Origin: Vibrio tapetis subsp. tapetis
GTDB lineage: Bacteria > Pseudomonadota > Gammaproteobacteria > Enterobacterales > Vibrionaceae
Assembly (NCBI RefSeq): GCF_900233005.1
Contig: NZ_LT960611.1
Location: forward strand, 1,488,001 to 1,552,000
Direction: 5' to 3'
Length of the DNA: 64,000 nt
Part shown: positions 38,763-47,813 of the stretch, piece after piece
Numbering within the stretch: the first letter of the stretch is position 1
How the letters are laid out: every line of letters begins with the position of its first letter
Made by a program: the position numbers and the translations under genes
The notes under the pieces: generated by a model
Told to the model about the DNA's origin: nothing
Database searches by the model: none
Seen by the model: only the letters and a program-made list of their open reading frames with translations

Positions 38763-40163
38763 ATGAAAATGAAGCACACACTTTTGGCCTCTGTACTTGG
38801 CCTACTCTCTTTTTCTACTGCCGCTGCAAAGCCTGCCGATCTCATCATTACTGATGCCATGGTTCTTACCATGAACCAAGATAAAACCGTGTATGAAAAC
38901 GGTACGGTTGTGGTTAAAGACAACAAGATCATCGCCGTAGGTGATAAGACGTTAGCCAAGCAATACAAGGCGAACAAAACACTCAGTGTCGATGGCGATA
39001 TCGTCATGCCTGGCCTTATCAATACGCACACCCACGTTTCCATGACGGTATTCCGTTCTTTAGCCGATGATGTGCCAGACCGTCTGCACCGCTACATTTT
39101 CCCGCTAGAATCTAAATTGGTTTCTCGTGACATGGTTCGCATTGGCGCAAACCTTGGTAACGTTGAAATGATCAAAGGCGGCGTAACGACTTATGCTGAT
39201 ATGTACTACTTTGAAGACGAAGTGGCTAAAACAGTCGATACCATCGGTATGCGTGCCATTTTGGGCGAGTCGGTTATCAAATTCCCGGTTGCTGATGCGG
39301 CGAACGCTGAAGAAGGCATTCAATACGCGTTGAACTTCATCGAAGAATACAAAGATCACCCGCGCATTACACCGGCATTTGCTCCGCATGCAACCTACAC
39401 CAACACCACCGAAGTACTGCAAAAAATTGCGAAGCTTTCGTTAGAAAAAGACGTACCTGTGATGATTCACCTTGCTGAGTCTCATCGTGAAGAAGAGAAG
39501 ATCGCAGAGCGTTCTAACGGCCTGTCTCCTGTTGCTTACATGGACAGCATCGGTGCGTTAAACAAGAATTTAATTGCCGCTCACGTAATTCTAGCGGACG
39601 ATAACGATATCGAACTACTGAAAAAAGCGGACGTTGGTATCGCGCATAACATGAGTGCAAACATCAAATCAGCGAAAGGCGTGGCTCCTGCATTAAAAAT
39701 GTATGACCAAGGTCTACGCGTTGGTCTAGGCACCGATGGTCCAATGTCAGGTAACGGCTTGAGCACGATTGACGAGTTCAACCAAGTCGCTAAGGTTCAC
39801 AAGCTTCTGAATAAAGATCGTGCTGCTATGCCTCCGATTAAAGTTATCGACATGGCAACCATGGGCGCAGCTCGTGCACTGCATATGGAAGACACCATTG
39901 GTTCATTAGAAGTCGGCAAGCAAGCGGATATCATCGTCATCGATACTAAAGCGCCTAACATGATCCCAGTTTACAACCCGTACTCTGCATTGGTTTACTC
40001 TGCGAACGCAGGCAATGTAAAACACTCTATTGTTGCGGGTAAAATCTTAATGCAAGATCGTGAAATGCTGACAGTTGATGAAGCACAAATTCGCAAAGAA
40101 GCACTAGACTTCACTGACGTCGTGCGTAAGACCATCATCGAATCGGGTGAAGTGGTTCGATAG
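38763..40163 (+). CDS. Exported amidohydrolase of the MtaD/TrzA type
   Basis: The 466-residue metal-dependent hydrolase belongs to the group that includes 5'-methylthioadenosine/S-adenosylhomocysteine deaminases. It has a metal motif NTHTHVSM (H89, H91), a second metal histidine in MIHLAESH, and the aspartate in LGTDGPMSGNG. Unlike cytosolic relatives it starts with a typical signal peptide (about residues 1-22, cleavage after TAAA), so it should act in the periplasm. Its place right after metNIQ, behind a terminator, suggests salvage of methionine-related compounds, but the substrate is not shown by sequence. Confidence 0.85.
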   Translation: MKMKHTLLASVLGLLSFSTAAAKPADLIITDAMVLTMNQDKTVYENGTVVVKDNKIIAVGDKTLAKQYKANKTLSVDGDIVMPGLINTHTHVSMTVFRSLADDVPDRLHRYIFPLESKLVSRDMVRIGANLGNVEMIKGGVTTYADMYYFEDEVAKTVDTIGMRAILGESVIKFPVADAANAEEGIQYALNFIEEYKDHPRITPAFAPHATYTNTTEVLQKIAKLSLEKDVPVMIHLAESHREEEKIAERSNGLSPVAYMDSIGALNKNLIAAHVILADDNDIELLKKADVGIAHNMSANIKSAKGVAPALKMYDQGLRVGLGTDGPMSGNGLSTIDEFNQVAKVHKLLNKDRAAMPPIKVIDMATMGAARALHMEDTIGSLEVGKQADIIVIDTKAPNMIPVYNPYSALVYSANAGNVKHSIVAGKILMQDREMLTVDEAQIRKEALDFTDVVRKTIIESGEVVR

Positions 40164-40226
40164 TTCACTTAACGACTACCTCTATTCAAGGGCAGCTCTA
40201 TTGCTGCCCTTTCTCTTGCCTATAAA

Positions 40227-40667
40227 CTAGCGCTCGTCTTTAGGCGTCTCCATCACCACCAAAGTACCGATGGCTTTTACTTGTGGGATCTCTCCTAAAA
40301 TATTGGAGTGAAAGTGCTTATAAGCAGCAAGATCTTTTGTTTCTACTCTCAATAGGTACTCGTTGGTTCCCGTGATGTTATGGCACTCAGTCACTGCGTC
40401 TGCCTGACTCACTTCTTCTTCAAAACCCAATTGCGATTTTTTGCTGTGATTGTTGAGTCCAATCGTCACGTAAGCCACAAAGCCAATGCCCATCTTGTTG
40501 GCATCTAATACCGCTCGATACCCCTTAATGACTCCTGAACGTTCTAGATCTTGCACGCGTCGTAGGGAAGCCGACGGTGACAAGCCGATGCGCTCCGCCA
40601 GTTCCACATTACTTAAACGGCCGATACTTTTTAGCTCACACAATATTCTTTCGTCAAACTTATCCAT
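40227..40667 (-). CDS. Lrp/AsnC family transcriptional regulator
   Basis: The 146-residue protein has an N-terminal winged helix-turn-helix (NVELAERIGLSPSASLRRVQDLERSGVIKGY) and a C-terminal RAM ligand-binding domain. It is divergent from a LysE-type exporter, a standard arrangement where the regulator senses the exported amino acid. An inverted repeat at 40696-40719 lies in the shared promoter region. Confidence 0.93.
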   Translation of the reverse strand: MDKFDERILCELKSIGRLSNVELAERIGLSPSASLRRVQDLERSGVIKGYRAVLDANKMGIGFVAYVTIGLNNHSKKSQLGFEEEVSQADAVTECHNITGTNEYLLRVETKDLAAYKHFHSNILGEIPQVKAIGTLVVMETPKDER

Positions 40668-40695
40668 AAGCTCACTTCGTTGTGAATTAATTCAA

Positions 40696-40719
40696 TTTGG
40701 TGCAAATATAAGCACAAAA
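40696..40719. promoter_or_regulatory. Candidate Lrp-type operator
   Basis: TTTGGTGC-N8-GCACAAAA is an imperfect inverted repeat between the regulator and the exporter gene. The GTGC/GCAC halves with an AT-rich centre suit Lrp-family binding. This is inference from position and symmetry. Confidence 0.5.
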
Positions 40720-40777
40720 TTTACCCGACTCATCACTAACATACAAGGAACAGATTACAACGACTACGGAGTCGACC

Positions 40778-41365
40778 ATGGATCCTCAACAGCTATTCGC
40801 GTTCATCACCTTTGCTTTTGCTTCTACCGTTTCACCTGGGCCAAACAATATTATGCTCATGACTTCTGGCGCTCACGTCGGATTTAAACGCACCATTCCT
40901 CATATGCTTGGTATCACATTTGGGTTTAGCTTTATGGTGGTATTAGTTGGGTTAGGTTTAATGGGTGTTTTCCACCAATACCCTATCAGTCAGGACATAC
41001 TGCAAGTGCTGTGCTTGGGCTACTTGGCTTACTTAGCCGTTAAAATTGCGATGAGTCCGCCCGTGAATACAGGTGACTCCAGCTATAAGCCAATGAGCTT
41101 TCTCGCCGCAGCTAATTTTCAGTGGATAAATCCAAAAGCTTGGTCAATGGCCATAACGGCGATTGGGGTTTACAACGTGTCTGGATCTTGGCAAGGCATG
41201 GCAATCATTTCATTAGGGTTTGCCATGGTGAACCTGCCCTCTGTGAGTATTTGGACAGTAGCAGGCCAAAAGCTACAGCGAGTGTTATCTCAGCCCAATG
41301 TGGCTCGACTTTTCAATTTCACTATGGCGGGCTTATTGCTGTGTTCTGCCGCATTAATGCTGTAA
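40778..41365 (+). CDS. LysE family amino-acid exporter
   Basis: The 195-residue membrane protein has about six hydrophobic segments and the family motif SPGPNNIMLMTSGAHVG near the N terminus. LysE/RhtB proteins export amino acids; the substrate is unknown. It is probably controlled by the divergent Lrp-type regulator. Confidence 0.92.
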   Translation: MDPQQLFAFITFAFASTVSPGPNNIMLMTSGAHVGFKRTIPHMLGITFGFSFMVVLVGLGLMGVFHQYPISQDILQVLCLGYLAYLAVKIAMSPPVNTGDSSYKPMSFLAAANFQWINPKAWSMAITAIGVYNVSGSWQGMAIISLGFAMVNLPSVSIWTVAGQKLQRVLSQPNVARLFNFTMAGLLLCSAALML

Positions 41366-41385
41366 TGGCCTGCTGATCAGACGAA

Positions 41386-41417
41386 AAAAAACCGAAGCAC
41401 TGAAGTGCTTCGGTTTT
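41386..41417. terminator. Bidirectional terminator between exporter and abgT-like gene
   Basis: The stem AAAACCGAAGCAC/GTGCTTCGGTTTT has a 4-nt loop with A and T runs on either side. Confidence 0.92.
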
Positions 41418-41473
41418 ATAGTCATGAACAAGGTTAATGCTCAGAACAAGATTAATGAGCCGAGCGAATCAGC

Positions 41474-43063
41474 TTAAGGCGTATAATAGGTTGCCGCACC
41501 CGGGCCAACAGGCAAACCGAAGACAAACACCCAAACGTAGAACAACACGCTCCAACCCACTAAGAAGCAAATTGAGTATGGAAGCATGGTTGCGATCAAC
41601 GTACCAATGCCTAAATTCTTCATGTAGCGAGTGGCGACTGCCAGAATCAAGCCGAAGTAACTCATCATTGGAGTGATGATGTTAGTCGTTGAATCACCAA
41701 TACGGTAAGCCGCTTGAATGGTTTCTGGCGCGTAGCCAACCAACATCAACATTGGAACAAAGATAGGCGCAGTTACCGCCCACTGAGCCGATGCAGAGCC
41801 AATCATCAAGTTAATAAAGCCACACATCACGATGAACGCAAAGAACAGCGTAGGGCCCGTTAAGCCTACTGTTTGTAGGAAGTCGGCACCACCAACGGCG
41901 ATCACTTGACCAAAGTTAGTCCACTTAAAGAAAGCAACAAACTGAGCGGCAAAGAATACAAGAACGATGTACATGCCCATAGAAGACATTGATTTCGCCA
42001 TTGCATCAATAACGTCACGATCGTTTTTCATTGTGCCAACGACTTTACCGTAAACAAAACCCGGAATCGCGAAGAACACAAAAATGAAGGCCACGATGCT
42101 TTTCAAGAACGGAGAACCCGCAATCAAACCGGTATCTGGGTTACGTAGCACGCCGTCAGCAGGAACAACGGTCCATGCCAATAGAGCACTCACAACCAAA
42201 ACCGCAATACCCGCAATTTTAAGGCCTTTCTTCTCAATAGCTGTGAGTTTACCCATGCTATCGTTGCTTAGATCTTCAGACGCTTCTTCACTGTTGTATT
42301 TGCCCAGCTTAGGCTCAACAATTTTCTCGGTAACAAACGCACCGGTGATTGAGATAAAGAAGGTAGAGATAAACATGAAGTACCAGTTCGCTTCTGGCCC
42401 TACCGTGTAAGTTGGGTCAATCATTTGCGCTGCGGTTTCTGTTATGCCAGAAAGCAGAGGATCAACTGTGCCAATCAATAGGTTGGCAGAGTAACCACCA
42501 GACACACCAGCAAATGCAGCGGCGAGACCCGCTAATGGGTGACGACCTAAAGAGTGGAATAACATAGCAGCCAATGGAATCAATACCACGTAGCCAAGCT
42601 CAGATGCAGTATTAGAAATAATACCAGCAAACACGACCGTGAACGTCACCATGCGTTTTGACGCGCCCATCACCATGCCACGCATTGCAGCGGATAACAT
42701 GCCTGAGTGCTCAGCAATGGCCACACCTAACATAGCAACCAATACCGTACCAAGAGGGGCAAAGCCAACGAAATTTTTCACTAAATTGGTTACGATAAGG
42801 CGCAAACCATCAGCATTCAATAAGCTAATGACTTCAATAGTTCCATCTGCAGCACGACCGGCAGCACCTTCTGGGCGCGGGTCTATTACCGACACATCAA
42901 AATACCCAGCAACGCCAGATAACACTAAAATCGCGGCACAGAAAATAGCAAAAAGAGTGATTGGATGAGGCAGTAAATTACCTAGATATTCCACGCTATC
43001 AAGGAAGCGGGTAAAAAGGGGTTTTTTAGGGGCTTGTTGCGTATTCGAAGCAGATGAACTCAT
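41474..43063 (-). CDS. AbgT family transporter
   Basis: The 529-residue membrane protein of the AbgT family has about 11-13 hydrophobic segments. Family members import p-aminobenzoyl-glutamate or export sulfonamides. Signatures include GVSGGYSANLLIGTVDPLLSG and GSASAQWAVTAPIFVPM. A strong GGAGG site precedes the ATG. A perfect inverted repeat lies upstream at 43097-43112. Confidence 0.93.
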   Translation of the reverse strand: MSSSASNTQQAPKKPLFTRFLDSVEYLGNLLPHPITLFAIFCAAILVLSGVAGYFDVSVIDPRPEGAAGRAADGTIEVISLLNADGLRLIVTNLVKNFVGFAPLGTVLVAMLGVAIAEHSGMLSAAMRGMVMGASKRMVTFTVVFAGIISNTASELGYVVLIPLAAMLFHSLGRHPLAGLAAAFAGVSGGYSANLLIGTVDPLLSGITETAAQMIDPTYTVGPEANWYFMFISTFFISITGAFVTEKIVEPKLGKYNSEEASEDLSNDSMGKLTAIEKKGLKIAGIAVLVVSALLAWTVVPADGVLRNPDTGLIAGSPFLKSIVAFIFVFFAIPGFVYGKVVGTMKNDRDVIDAMAKSMSSMGMYIVLVFFAAQFVAFFKWTNFGQVIAVGGADFLQTVGLTGPTLFFAFIVMCGFINLMIGSASAQWAVTAPIFVPMLMLVGYAPETIQAAYRIGDSTTNIITPMMSYFGLILAVATRYMKNLGIGTLIATMLPYSICFLVGWSVLFYVWVFVFGLPVGPGAATYYTP

Positions 43064-43096
43064 CCGTTTCCTCCTTGTAATTGATTCCTAGCGTAA

Positions 43097-43112
43097 TTGA
43101 CATACCTGTCAA
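43097..43112. promoter_or_regulatory. Inverted repeat over the abgT-like promoter
   Basis: TTGACA-GGTA-TGTCAA (minus-strand sense) is a perfect inverted repeat, and its first half also serves as a consensus -35 hexamer directed at the transporter gene. It could be a repressor site; the regulator is unknown. Confidence 0.45.
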
Positions 43113-43275
43113 AAAGCATCGGCAGATTACGTTACAAGAATGAGTTTTCAAAACCGCAAATGTTACAAATTGTAAATAAAGTTAATACATTCATCTAGCA
43201 AATGAATTTTTATTGGTTATTTATACCAACATGAGAGCAGGCAACAATCGTCATCTGCTCCACATGTTTATCAGT

Positions 43276-43416
43276 CTATTTTTTCTTTGATTTCCCTTGG
43301 ACAGCCTTAAAGCGAGGGTTAGTTTTACAAATAACAAATATACGCCCTTTCCTTTTAACTATTTGGCAATCTGGATGACGATTTTTCGCACTTTTCAACG
43401 AGCTAAGTACTTTCAT
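43276..43416 (-). CDS. rpmJ: Ribosomal protein L36, zinc-independent paralog
   Basis: The 46-residue protein [15 protein letters not shown]... contains [20 protein letters not shown] and is the longer type-B (YkgO-like) form of L36. It keeps [14 protein letters not shown] but lacks the full four-ligand set of the zinc form. It starts two bases after the end of the L31 paralog, so both are co-expressed, as with ykgM-ykgO in E. coli. Confidence 0.93.
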   Translation of the reverse strand: MKVLSSLKSAKNRHPDCQIVKRKGRIFVICKTNPRFKAVQGKSKKK

Positions 43417-43418
43417 TG

Positions 43419-43679
43419 CTATTTACCTTCCTTATTAAATTGAGCAAATCTACGATTGTAATGTGCAATTCTACCTTCTTTATTAACCACTCTTTGCTTG
43501 CCTGTATAGAAGGGATGAGACTCAGATGATACGTCGAGTGTCATATAGGGATACTCTTTACCATCTTCCCATGTAATGGTGCGATCCGTTTTTAACGTCG
43601 ACCCAATAACAAAGTACTTATCTACGCTGGTATCGTGAAATACCACTTTTCTATAATCTGGATGAATACCGTCTTTCAT
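43419..43679 (-). CDS. rpmE2: Ribosomal protein L31 type B (zinc-independent)
   Basis: The 86-residue type-B L31 has the signature [27 protein letters not shown] region and a conserved [13 protein letters not shown] segment. It lacks the CxxC zinc ligands of type A. In zinc starvation such paralogs replace the zinc forms and release zinc. A Zur-like palindrome lies upstream at 43750-43761. Confidence 0.95.
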   Translation of the reverse strand: MKDGIHPDYRKVVFHDTSVDKYFVIGSTLKTDRTITWEDGKEYPYMTLDVSSESHPFYTGKQRVVNKEGRIAHYNRRFAQFNKEGK

Positions 43680-43749
43680 TATTTCTTCCTTAAAGATGCC
43701 TTTACTTAGGTTCTCTTCTCAAAAACCTTATCCCTCTAGATTAATTGAT

Positions 43750-43761
43750 ATGTTATAACAT
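43750..43761. promoter_or_regulatory. Candidate Zur box
   Basis: ATGTTATAACAT is a perfect 12-bp palindrome in the context GATATGTTATAACATTGC, close to the gammaproteobacterial Zur site. It lies 71 bp before rpmE2, a classic Zur target. It could also affect the divergent trmO. Confidence 0.7.
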
Positions 43762-43767
43762 TGCAAT

Positions 43768-43790
43768 TAATAATCATTCTCAATAAGAAA
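43768..43790. promoter_or_regulatory. Fur-box-like sequence
   Basis: The minus strand reads TTATTGAGAATGATTATTAA, similar to the Fur consensus GATAATGAGAATCATTATC. It is next to the Zur-like palindrome. Moderate match only. Confidence 0.35.
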
Positions 43791-43846
43791 GTTCGCAACT
43801 TTTTGTGATATTTTTAGCTTATCGCTCCCCATAACACAGAATCTAT

Positions 43847-44542
43847 ATGCACCAAATAGAGCCCATTGGATTAATAGAAAGTCCATACAAAGAGAAGTTT
43901 GCAGTACCTCGCCAGCCTAGGCTTGCTCCTAGTTCAACAGCCAGAGTTAAGCTGCTTGGCGAAGCAAACTGCCCTGAGTCTGTTCGTGGTATTGAGCAAT
44001 TTAGCCATATTTGGTTATTGTTTTTGTTCGACCAAAATTTAGATGCAGGCTGGAAGCCAACGGTAAGACCTCCGAGATTAGGCGGAAATGAACGCATTGG
44101 TGTACTGGCGTCTCGGGCAACGTTTCGCCCCAATGGTATTGGCATGTCTGCGGTTGAATTACGTGGTGTCACCAATGATGGCAATCAAACATGGCTAGAG
44201 TTAGGCAGCGTTGACTTAGTTCACGGCACCCCTATCGTCGACATTAAGCCTTATATCCCTTATTCGGACTCAATTCCTGAAGCTGTTGGAGGTTATGCTC
44301 AACAAGAACCCGAGACGCTAGAAGTCGTCTATTCCGCTACTGCGCTAGCCACACTACAACAACATGAGAATGGCAATCAGATCGAAGCTGTGATCAAACA
44401 AGTGCTAAGCCAAGATCCAAGACCGGCTTATAAGAAGAACAAGCCCGACGACAAAGAATATGCAGTGAATTTGTTCGATTTGAACGTAAAATTCACTGTT
44501 TCACTCGATTGCTTGTTAGTTACGGCAATTGAGCGCTTTTGA
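43847..44542 (+). CDS. trmO: tRNA (N6-threonylcarbamoyladenosine37-N6)-methyltransferase TrmO
   Basis: The 231-residue TsaA/YaeB-family enzyme methylates t6A37 in threonine tRNAs. The N-terminal beta-barrel domain has IGLIESPYKEKFAVPRQP, RATFRPNGIGMS and SVDLVHGTPIVDIKPY; a small C-terminal domain has DPRPAYKK. It lies just before proS, as in E. coli. Confidence 0.94.
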   Translation: MHQIEPIGLIESPYKEKFAVPRQPRLAPSSTARVKLLGEANCPESVRGIEQFSHIWLLFLFDQNLDAGWKPTVRPPRLGGNERIGVLASRATFRPNGIGMSAVELRGVTNDGNQTWLELGSVDLVHGTPIVDIKPYIPYSDSIPEAVGGYAQQEPETLEVVYSATALATLQQHENGNQIEAVIKQVLSQDPRPAYKKNKPDDKEYAVNLFDLNVKFTVSLDCLLVTAIERF

Positions 44543-44579
44543 GATGACTCATAGGCTGATATTATGGTCGGCTATATCG

Positions 44580-44610
44580 AATTTATTGTTCCATCGAATG
44601 ACAATAAATT
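44580..44610. terminator. Inverted repeat between trmO and proS
   Basis: AATTTATTGT/ACAATAAATT is a perfect 10-bp inverted repeat with an 11-nt loop, followed by TTCTTTT. Low GC content makes it a weak terminator; a regulatory role at proS is also possible. Confidence 0.4.
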
Positions 44611-44643
44611 TTCTTTTATCAATGATGAAACGGATACCATAGA

Positions 44644-46359
44644 ATGCGTACCAGTAACTACCTTCTTTCTACCGTGAAAGAGACTCCAAACGACGCAGAA
44701 GTTATCAGCCACCAGCTGATGCTACGAGCAGGTATGATCCGTAAGCTAGCTTCAGGTTTATATACTTGGCTACCTACTGGTCTACGTGTACTGCGTAAAG
44801 TCGAAAATATCGTTCGCCAAGAGATCGATAATGCAGGTGCCGTTGAAATCTTGATGCCCGTAGTTCAACCGTTTGAGCTTTGGGAAGAGACTGGCCGTTC
44901 TGAAAAAATGGGCCCTGAGCTACTTCGTTTCACAGACCGTCACTCTCGTCCGTTTGTGCTTAGCCCAACAGCTGAAGAAGTGGTAACTAGCCTAGTACGT
45001 AACGAGATTAGCTCTTACAAACAGCTTCCTCTCAACCTGTACCAAATCCAAACTAAATTCCGTGATGAACGCCGCCCTCGTTTTGGCGTAATGCGTGCAC
45101 GTGAATTCTCAATGATGGATGCGTACAGCTTTGATATCGACAAAGAAGGCTTAGAAAAATCTTACCAAGCGATGCACGATGCTTACTGTAAAGCATTCGA
45201 CCGCATGGGCCTTGAGTACCGCCCAGTTTTGGCAGACTCTGGCGCAATCGGCGGCAGCGGTTCTCAAGAATTCCACGTTCTTGCTGAAAGCGGCGAAGAC
45301 CTAATCGCATTCTCTTCAGAGTCTGATTACGCAGCGAACATCGAAAAAGCAGAAGCACTAGCTCCTACTGAAGAAGTTGCAGCGCCAACTCAAGACATGG
45401 AACTGGTTGATACGCCAAACGCAAAAACAATCGCAGATCTTGTAGAACAACACGGTCTAGCAATCGAGAAGACCGTTAAGACGCTATTCGTTAAAGCTTC
45501 TGATGAAGTGGATGCAGATATCATTGCTCTAATCATCCGTGGTGATCACGAGCTTAACGAAGTGAAAGCAGAAAACCTTCCACAGGTTGCTTCTCCACTA
45601 GAAATGGCTGATGAAGCTGCAATCCGTGCACTTGTTGGTGCTGGTCCTGGTTCACTTGGCCCTGTTGGCTTAGAGCTACCATTCATCGTTGACCGCTCTG
45701 TAGCTGTAATGAATGACTTCGGCGCTGGCGCAAACGTAGACGGTAAGCACTACTTCGGCATCAACTGGGGTCGTGACGTTGAGCTTGCTCAAGTTGAAGA
45801 CCTACGTAACGTTGTTGAAGGCGACCTAAGCCCATGTGGTCAAGGTACTATCCAACTTAAGCGTGGTATCGAAGTCGGTCACATCTTCCAGTTAGGTAAT
45901 ACTTACTCAAAAGCGATGAACTGTAACGTGCTTGGTCCTGATGGTAAGAGCGTAACGCTAGAAATGGGTTGTTACGGTATCGGTGTGTCTCGTGTTGTAG
46001 CATCAGCGATCGAACAAAACCATGATAAGTTCGGTATCATTTGGCCAGAAGCACTTGCTCCTTTCCAAGTGGCTATCGTGCCAATGAACATGCACAAGTC
46101 TGAGCGCGTTAAAGAAGCGGCTGAAAAGCTTTACTCAGAGCTAACAGCGATGGGCATTGAAGTATTATTTGATGACCGTAAAGAGCGCCCTGGTGTTATG
46201 TTTAAAGATATCGAGCTTGTGGGTATTCCTCACACAGTCGTTATTGGTGATCGCAGCATCGACGAAGGTAACTTCGAATACAAAAACCGTCGTGACGGCG
46301 AGAAAACAGCTGTAGCAATTACAGACATCGTAGAACACGTTAAAGCGCAGTTGGCGTAA
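44644..46359 (+). CDS. proS: Prolyl-tRNA synthetase
   Basis: The 571-residue bacterial-type class II synthetase has motif 2 in [23 protein letters not shown], an inserted YbaK-like editing domain (about residues 235-390) that clears Ala-tRNA-Pro, motif 3 in [11 protein letters not shown], and a C-terminal anticodon-binding domain. Full length for the family. Confidence 0.98.
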   Translation: MRTSNYLLSTVKETPNDAEVISHQLMLRAGMIRKLASGLYTWLPTGLRVLRKVENIVRQEIDNAGAVEILMPVVQPFELWEETGRSEKMGPELLRFTDRHSRPFVLSPTAEEVVTSLVRNEISSYKQLPLNLYQIQTKFRDERRPRFGVMRAREFSMMDAYSFDIDKEGLEKSYQAMHDAYCKAFDRMGLEYRPVLADSGAIGGSGSQEFHVLAESGEDLIAFSSESDYAANIEKAEALAPTEEVAAPTQDMELVDTPNAKTIADLVEQHGLAIEKTVKTLFVKASDEVDADIIALIIRGDHELNEVKAENLPQVASPLEMADEAAIRALVGAGPGSLGPVGLELPFIVDRSVAVMNDFGAGANVDGKHYFGINWGRDVELAQVEDLRNVVEGDLSPCGQGTIQLKRGIEVGHIFQLGNTYSKAMNCNVLGPDGKSVTLEMGCYGIGVSRVVASAIEQNHDKFGIIWPEALAPFQVAIVPMNMHKSERVKEAAEKLYSELTAMGIEVLFDDRKERPGVMFKDIELVGIPHTVVIGDRSIDEGNFEYKNRRDGEKTAVAITDIVEHVKAQLA

Positions 46360-46394
46360 TAAAAGATAGAATACAGAGACAAGCGTTGCCCTGA

Positions 46395-46530
46395 GATTAC
46401 AGAAAAAGACCAGAGCGCTCCTCTAATATAAGAGCAAACAATTATTTTGCTCTTATAGCCTCTAGCCTCTAGTGAGCATAGCGAATCCTGTAATCTGTAA
46501 TCTGTAATCTGTAATCTGTAATCTGTAATC
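46395..46530. repeat. Palindromic intergenic element A with (TGTAATC)6
   Basis: A central 12-bp stem TATAAGAGCAAA (46427-46438) / TTTGCTCTTATA (46446-46457) is followed by GCCTCTAGCCTCTAG, AGCATAGCGAATCC and six exact TGTAATC units (46489-46530). One GATTACA (46395-46401) on the left matches the right-hand repeat in inverted orientation. The same architecture recurs at 47354-47460. Confidence 0.9.
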
Positions 46531-46538
46531 ATCTTTTC

Positions 46539-46571
46539 CAAAAAGAGCTTCCCTCAGGAAGCTCTTTTTTT
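46539..46571 (+). terminator. Terminator after proS
   Basis: The stem AAAAGAGCTTCC/GGAAGCTCTTTT has a 4-nt loop and seven T residues. Confidence 0.9.
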
Positions 46572-46639
46572 ATGCCCCATTAATCTTCAATTCATATTCA
46601 AACTGTTAATGTCACCTAATCAACGTAATGGAGGCGAAT

Positions 46640-47329
46640 ATGGATCTTAAAAGTTTACTCAATCAAGCGCTCAACTCAGACCTAGTAAAACAAGGTGGCC
46701 AAACCCTTTCTCAGGGCGCTCAAAGCCTAGGACAAGGAGCACAAAAGCTCGGTCAAGATAAGAGTCAACTCGCCACATTAGGTGCAGGTGCCGTTGGTGG
46801 TGGCTTAATCGGCTTATTAATGGGGTCTAAAAAAACACGAAAAATGGGCAAAAAAGTAGCTGGGATAGGTGGCGCCGCTGCCCTAGGCGCACTCGCCTTT
46901 AAAGTGTATGGTGATTGGCAGAAAAAACAGCCAGATAACTCCGCAACGAGTGCACCTACCGAGACCACACCACAGCTAACCGAAGACCAACACAGTACCC
47001 TGATACTAAAAGCCATGATTGCCGCCGCTAAAGCCGACGGTCATGTTGATGAACAAGAACAACAAAAGATACAACAAGCGGTAGAAAGCATGGGCGCAGG
47101 TGACTCTGTTAACCAATTAGTGACCAATGAACTCAACAAACCACTCGACCCTAGCGAGCTGGCACGAAATGCCGCAACGCCTGAGCAGGCCGCAGAAATC
47201 TATCTTGCATCCCTGCTGGTGGCCGACGAACAAAACTTCATGGAAAAAGCCTACCTCAAAGAGCTAGCAAGCCAGCTAGGGTTAGCTGACGATTTAGTTG
47301 CCCAGCTTGAACAGCAAGTGAAAGAGTAA
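46640..47329 (+). CDS. YebE-like protein (DUF533, TerB-like fold)
   Basis: The 229-residue protein has an N-terminal repetitive part (QGGQTLSQGAQSLGQGAQKLGQ, a glutamine-rich 7-residue pattern), a glycine-rich hydrophobic segment (about 50-90) that may enter the membrane, and a C-terminal helical TerB-like domain with AMIAAAKADGHVDEQE. Function unknown. The ATG at 46640 follows a GGAGG site at ideal spacing; an upstream in-frame ATG (46628) overlaps that site. Confidence 0.87.
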   Translation: MDLKSLLNQALNSDLVKQGGQTLSQGAQSLGQGAQKLGQDKSQLATLGAGAVGGGLIGLLMGSKKTRKMGKKVAGIGGAAALGALAFKVYGDWQKKQPDNSATSAPTETTPQLTEDQHSTLILKAMIAAAKADGHVDEQEQQKIQQAVESMGAGDSVNQLVTNELNKPLDPSELARNAATPEQAAEIYLASLLVADEQNFMEKAYLKELASQLGLADDLVAQLEQQVKE

Positions 47330-47353
47330 GAGATAAAGCGAAAACAGCGAATA

Positions 47354-47460
47354 CAGAAAAAGAGACTAGACCGCTTCGCTGCTATAAGAGCAAACACATC
47401 AACCCCGCTCTTATAGTCTCTAGTCTCTAGTCTCTAGTAAGCGTAGCGAATTCTGTAATC
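47354..47460. repeat. Palindromic intergenic element B with (TCTCTAG)3
   Basis: The central stem CTATAAGAGC (47382-47391) / GCTCTTATAG (47407-47416) is followed by three exact TCTCTAG units (47417-47437), AAGCGTAGCGAATTC and TGTAATC. On the left, AGAGACTAGA complements the TCTCTAG units. It is homologous to element A. Confidence 0.9.
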
Positions 47461-47607
47461 TGCTCCGCCCCTCTCTCTAACTATTAATTTTTCGCCTACT
47501 TTGCCACCACTCTCTTCACCGACTTGTTCTAAAACAAACTCTGCTTTTGAGTTTGAACTTATCTCACGCTATATTGAGACCAGTTATCATTTAAATGGAT
47601 AGAGATT

Positions 47608-47811
47608 ATGAAAATTTACGACTGTTGCCCTTTAGTTCGAGAGTTATACGCTCAAATTGGTAGTGGCGATCAGGGTTATATTCCACAAGCTATCACTTGC
47701 GCTCTTAAAACGTTTAATGACATCGCCGCCGATGAATCGTTACCGAAAGAAACTCGTGAACGAGCAGCCTTTGCTGCAGCTAATCTTCTTATTTCAGATT
47801 TTGAGGATTAA
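47608..47811 (+). CDS. yaeP: YaeP family protein (UPF0253)
   Basis: The 67-residue protein matches the YaeP pattern ([20 protein letters not shown] and [15 protein letters not shown]). Its function is unknown. It is two bases from the next small gene, with which it probably forms an operon. Confidence 0.9.
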   Translation: MKIYDCCPLVRELYAQIGSGDQGYIPQAITCALKTFNDIAADESLPKETRERAAFAAANLLISDFED

Positions 47812-47813
47812 GC

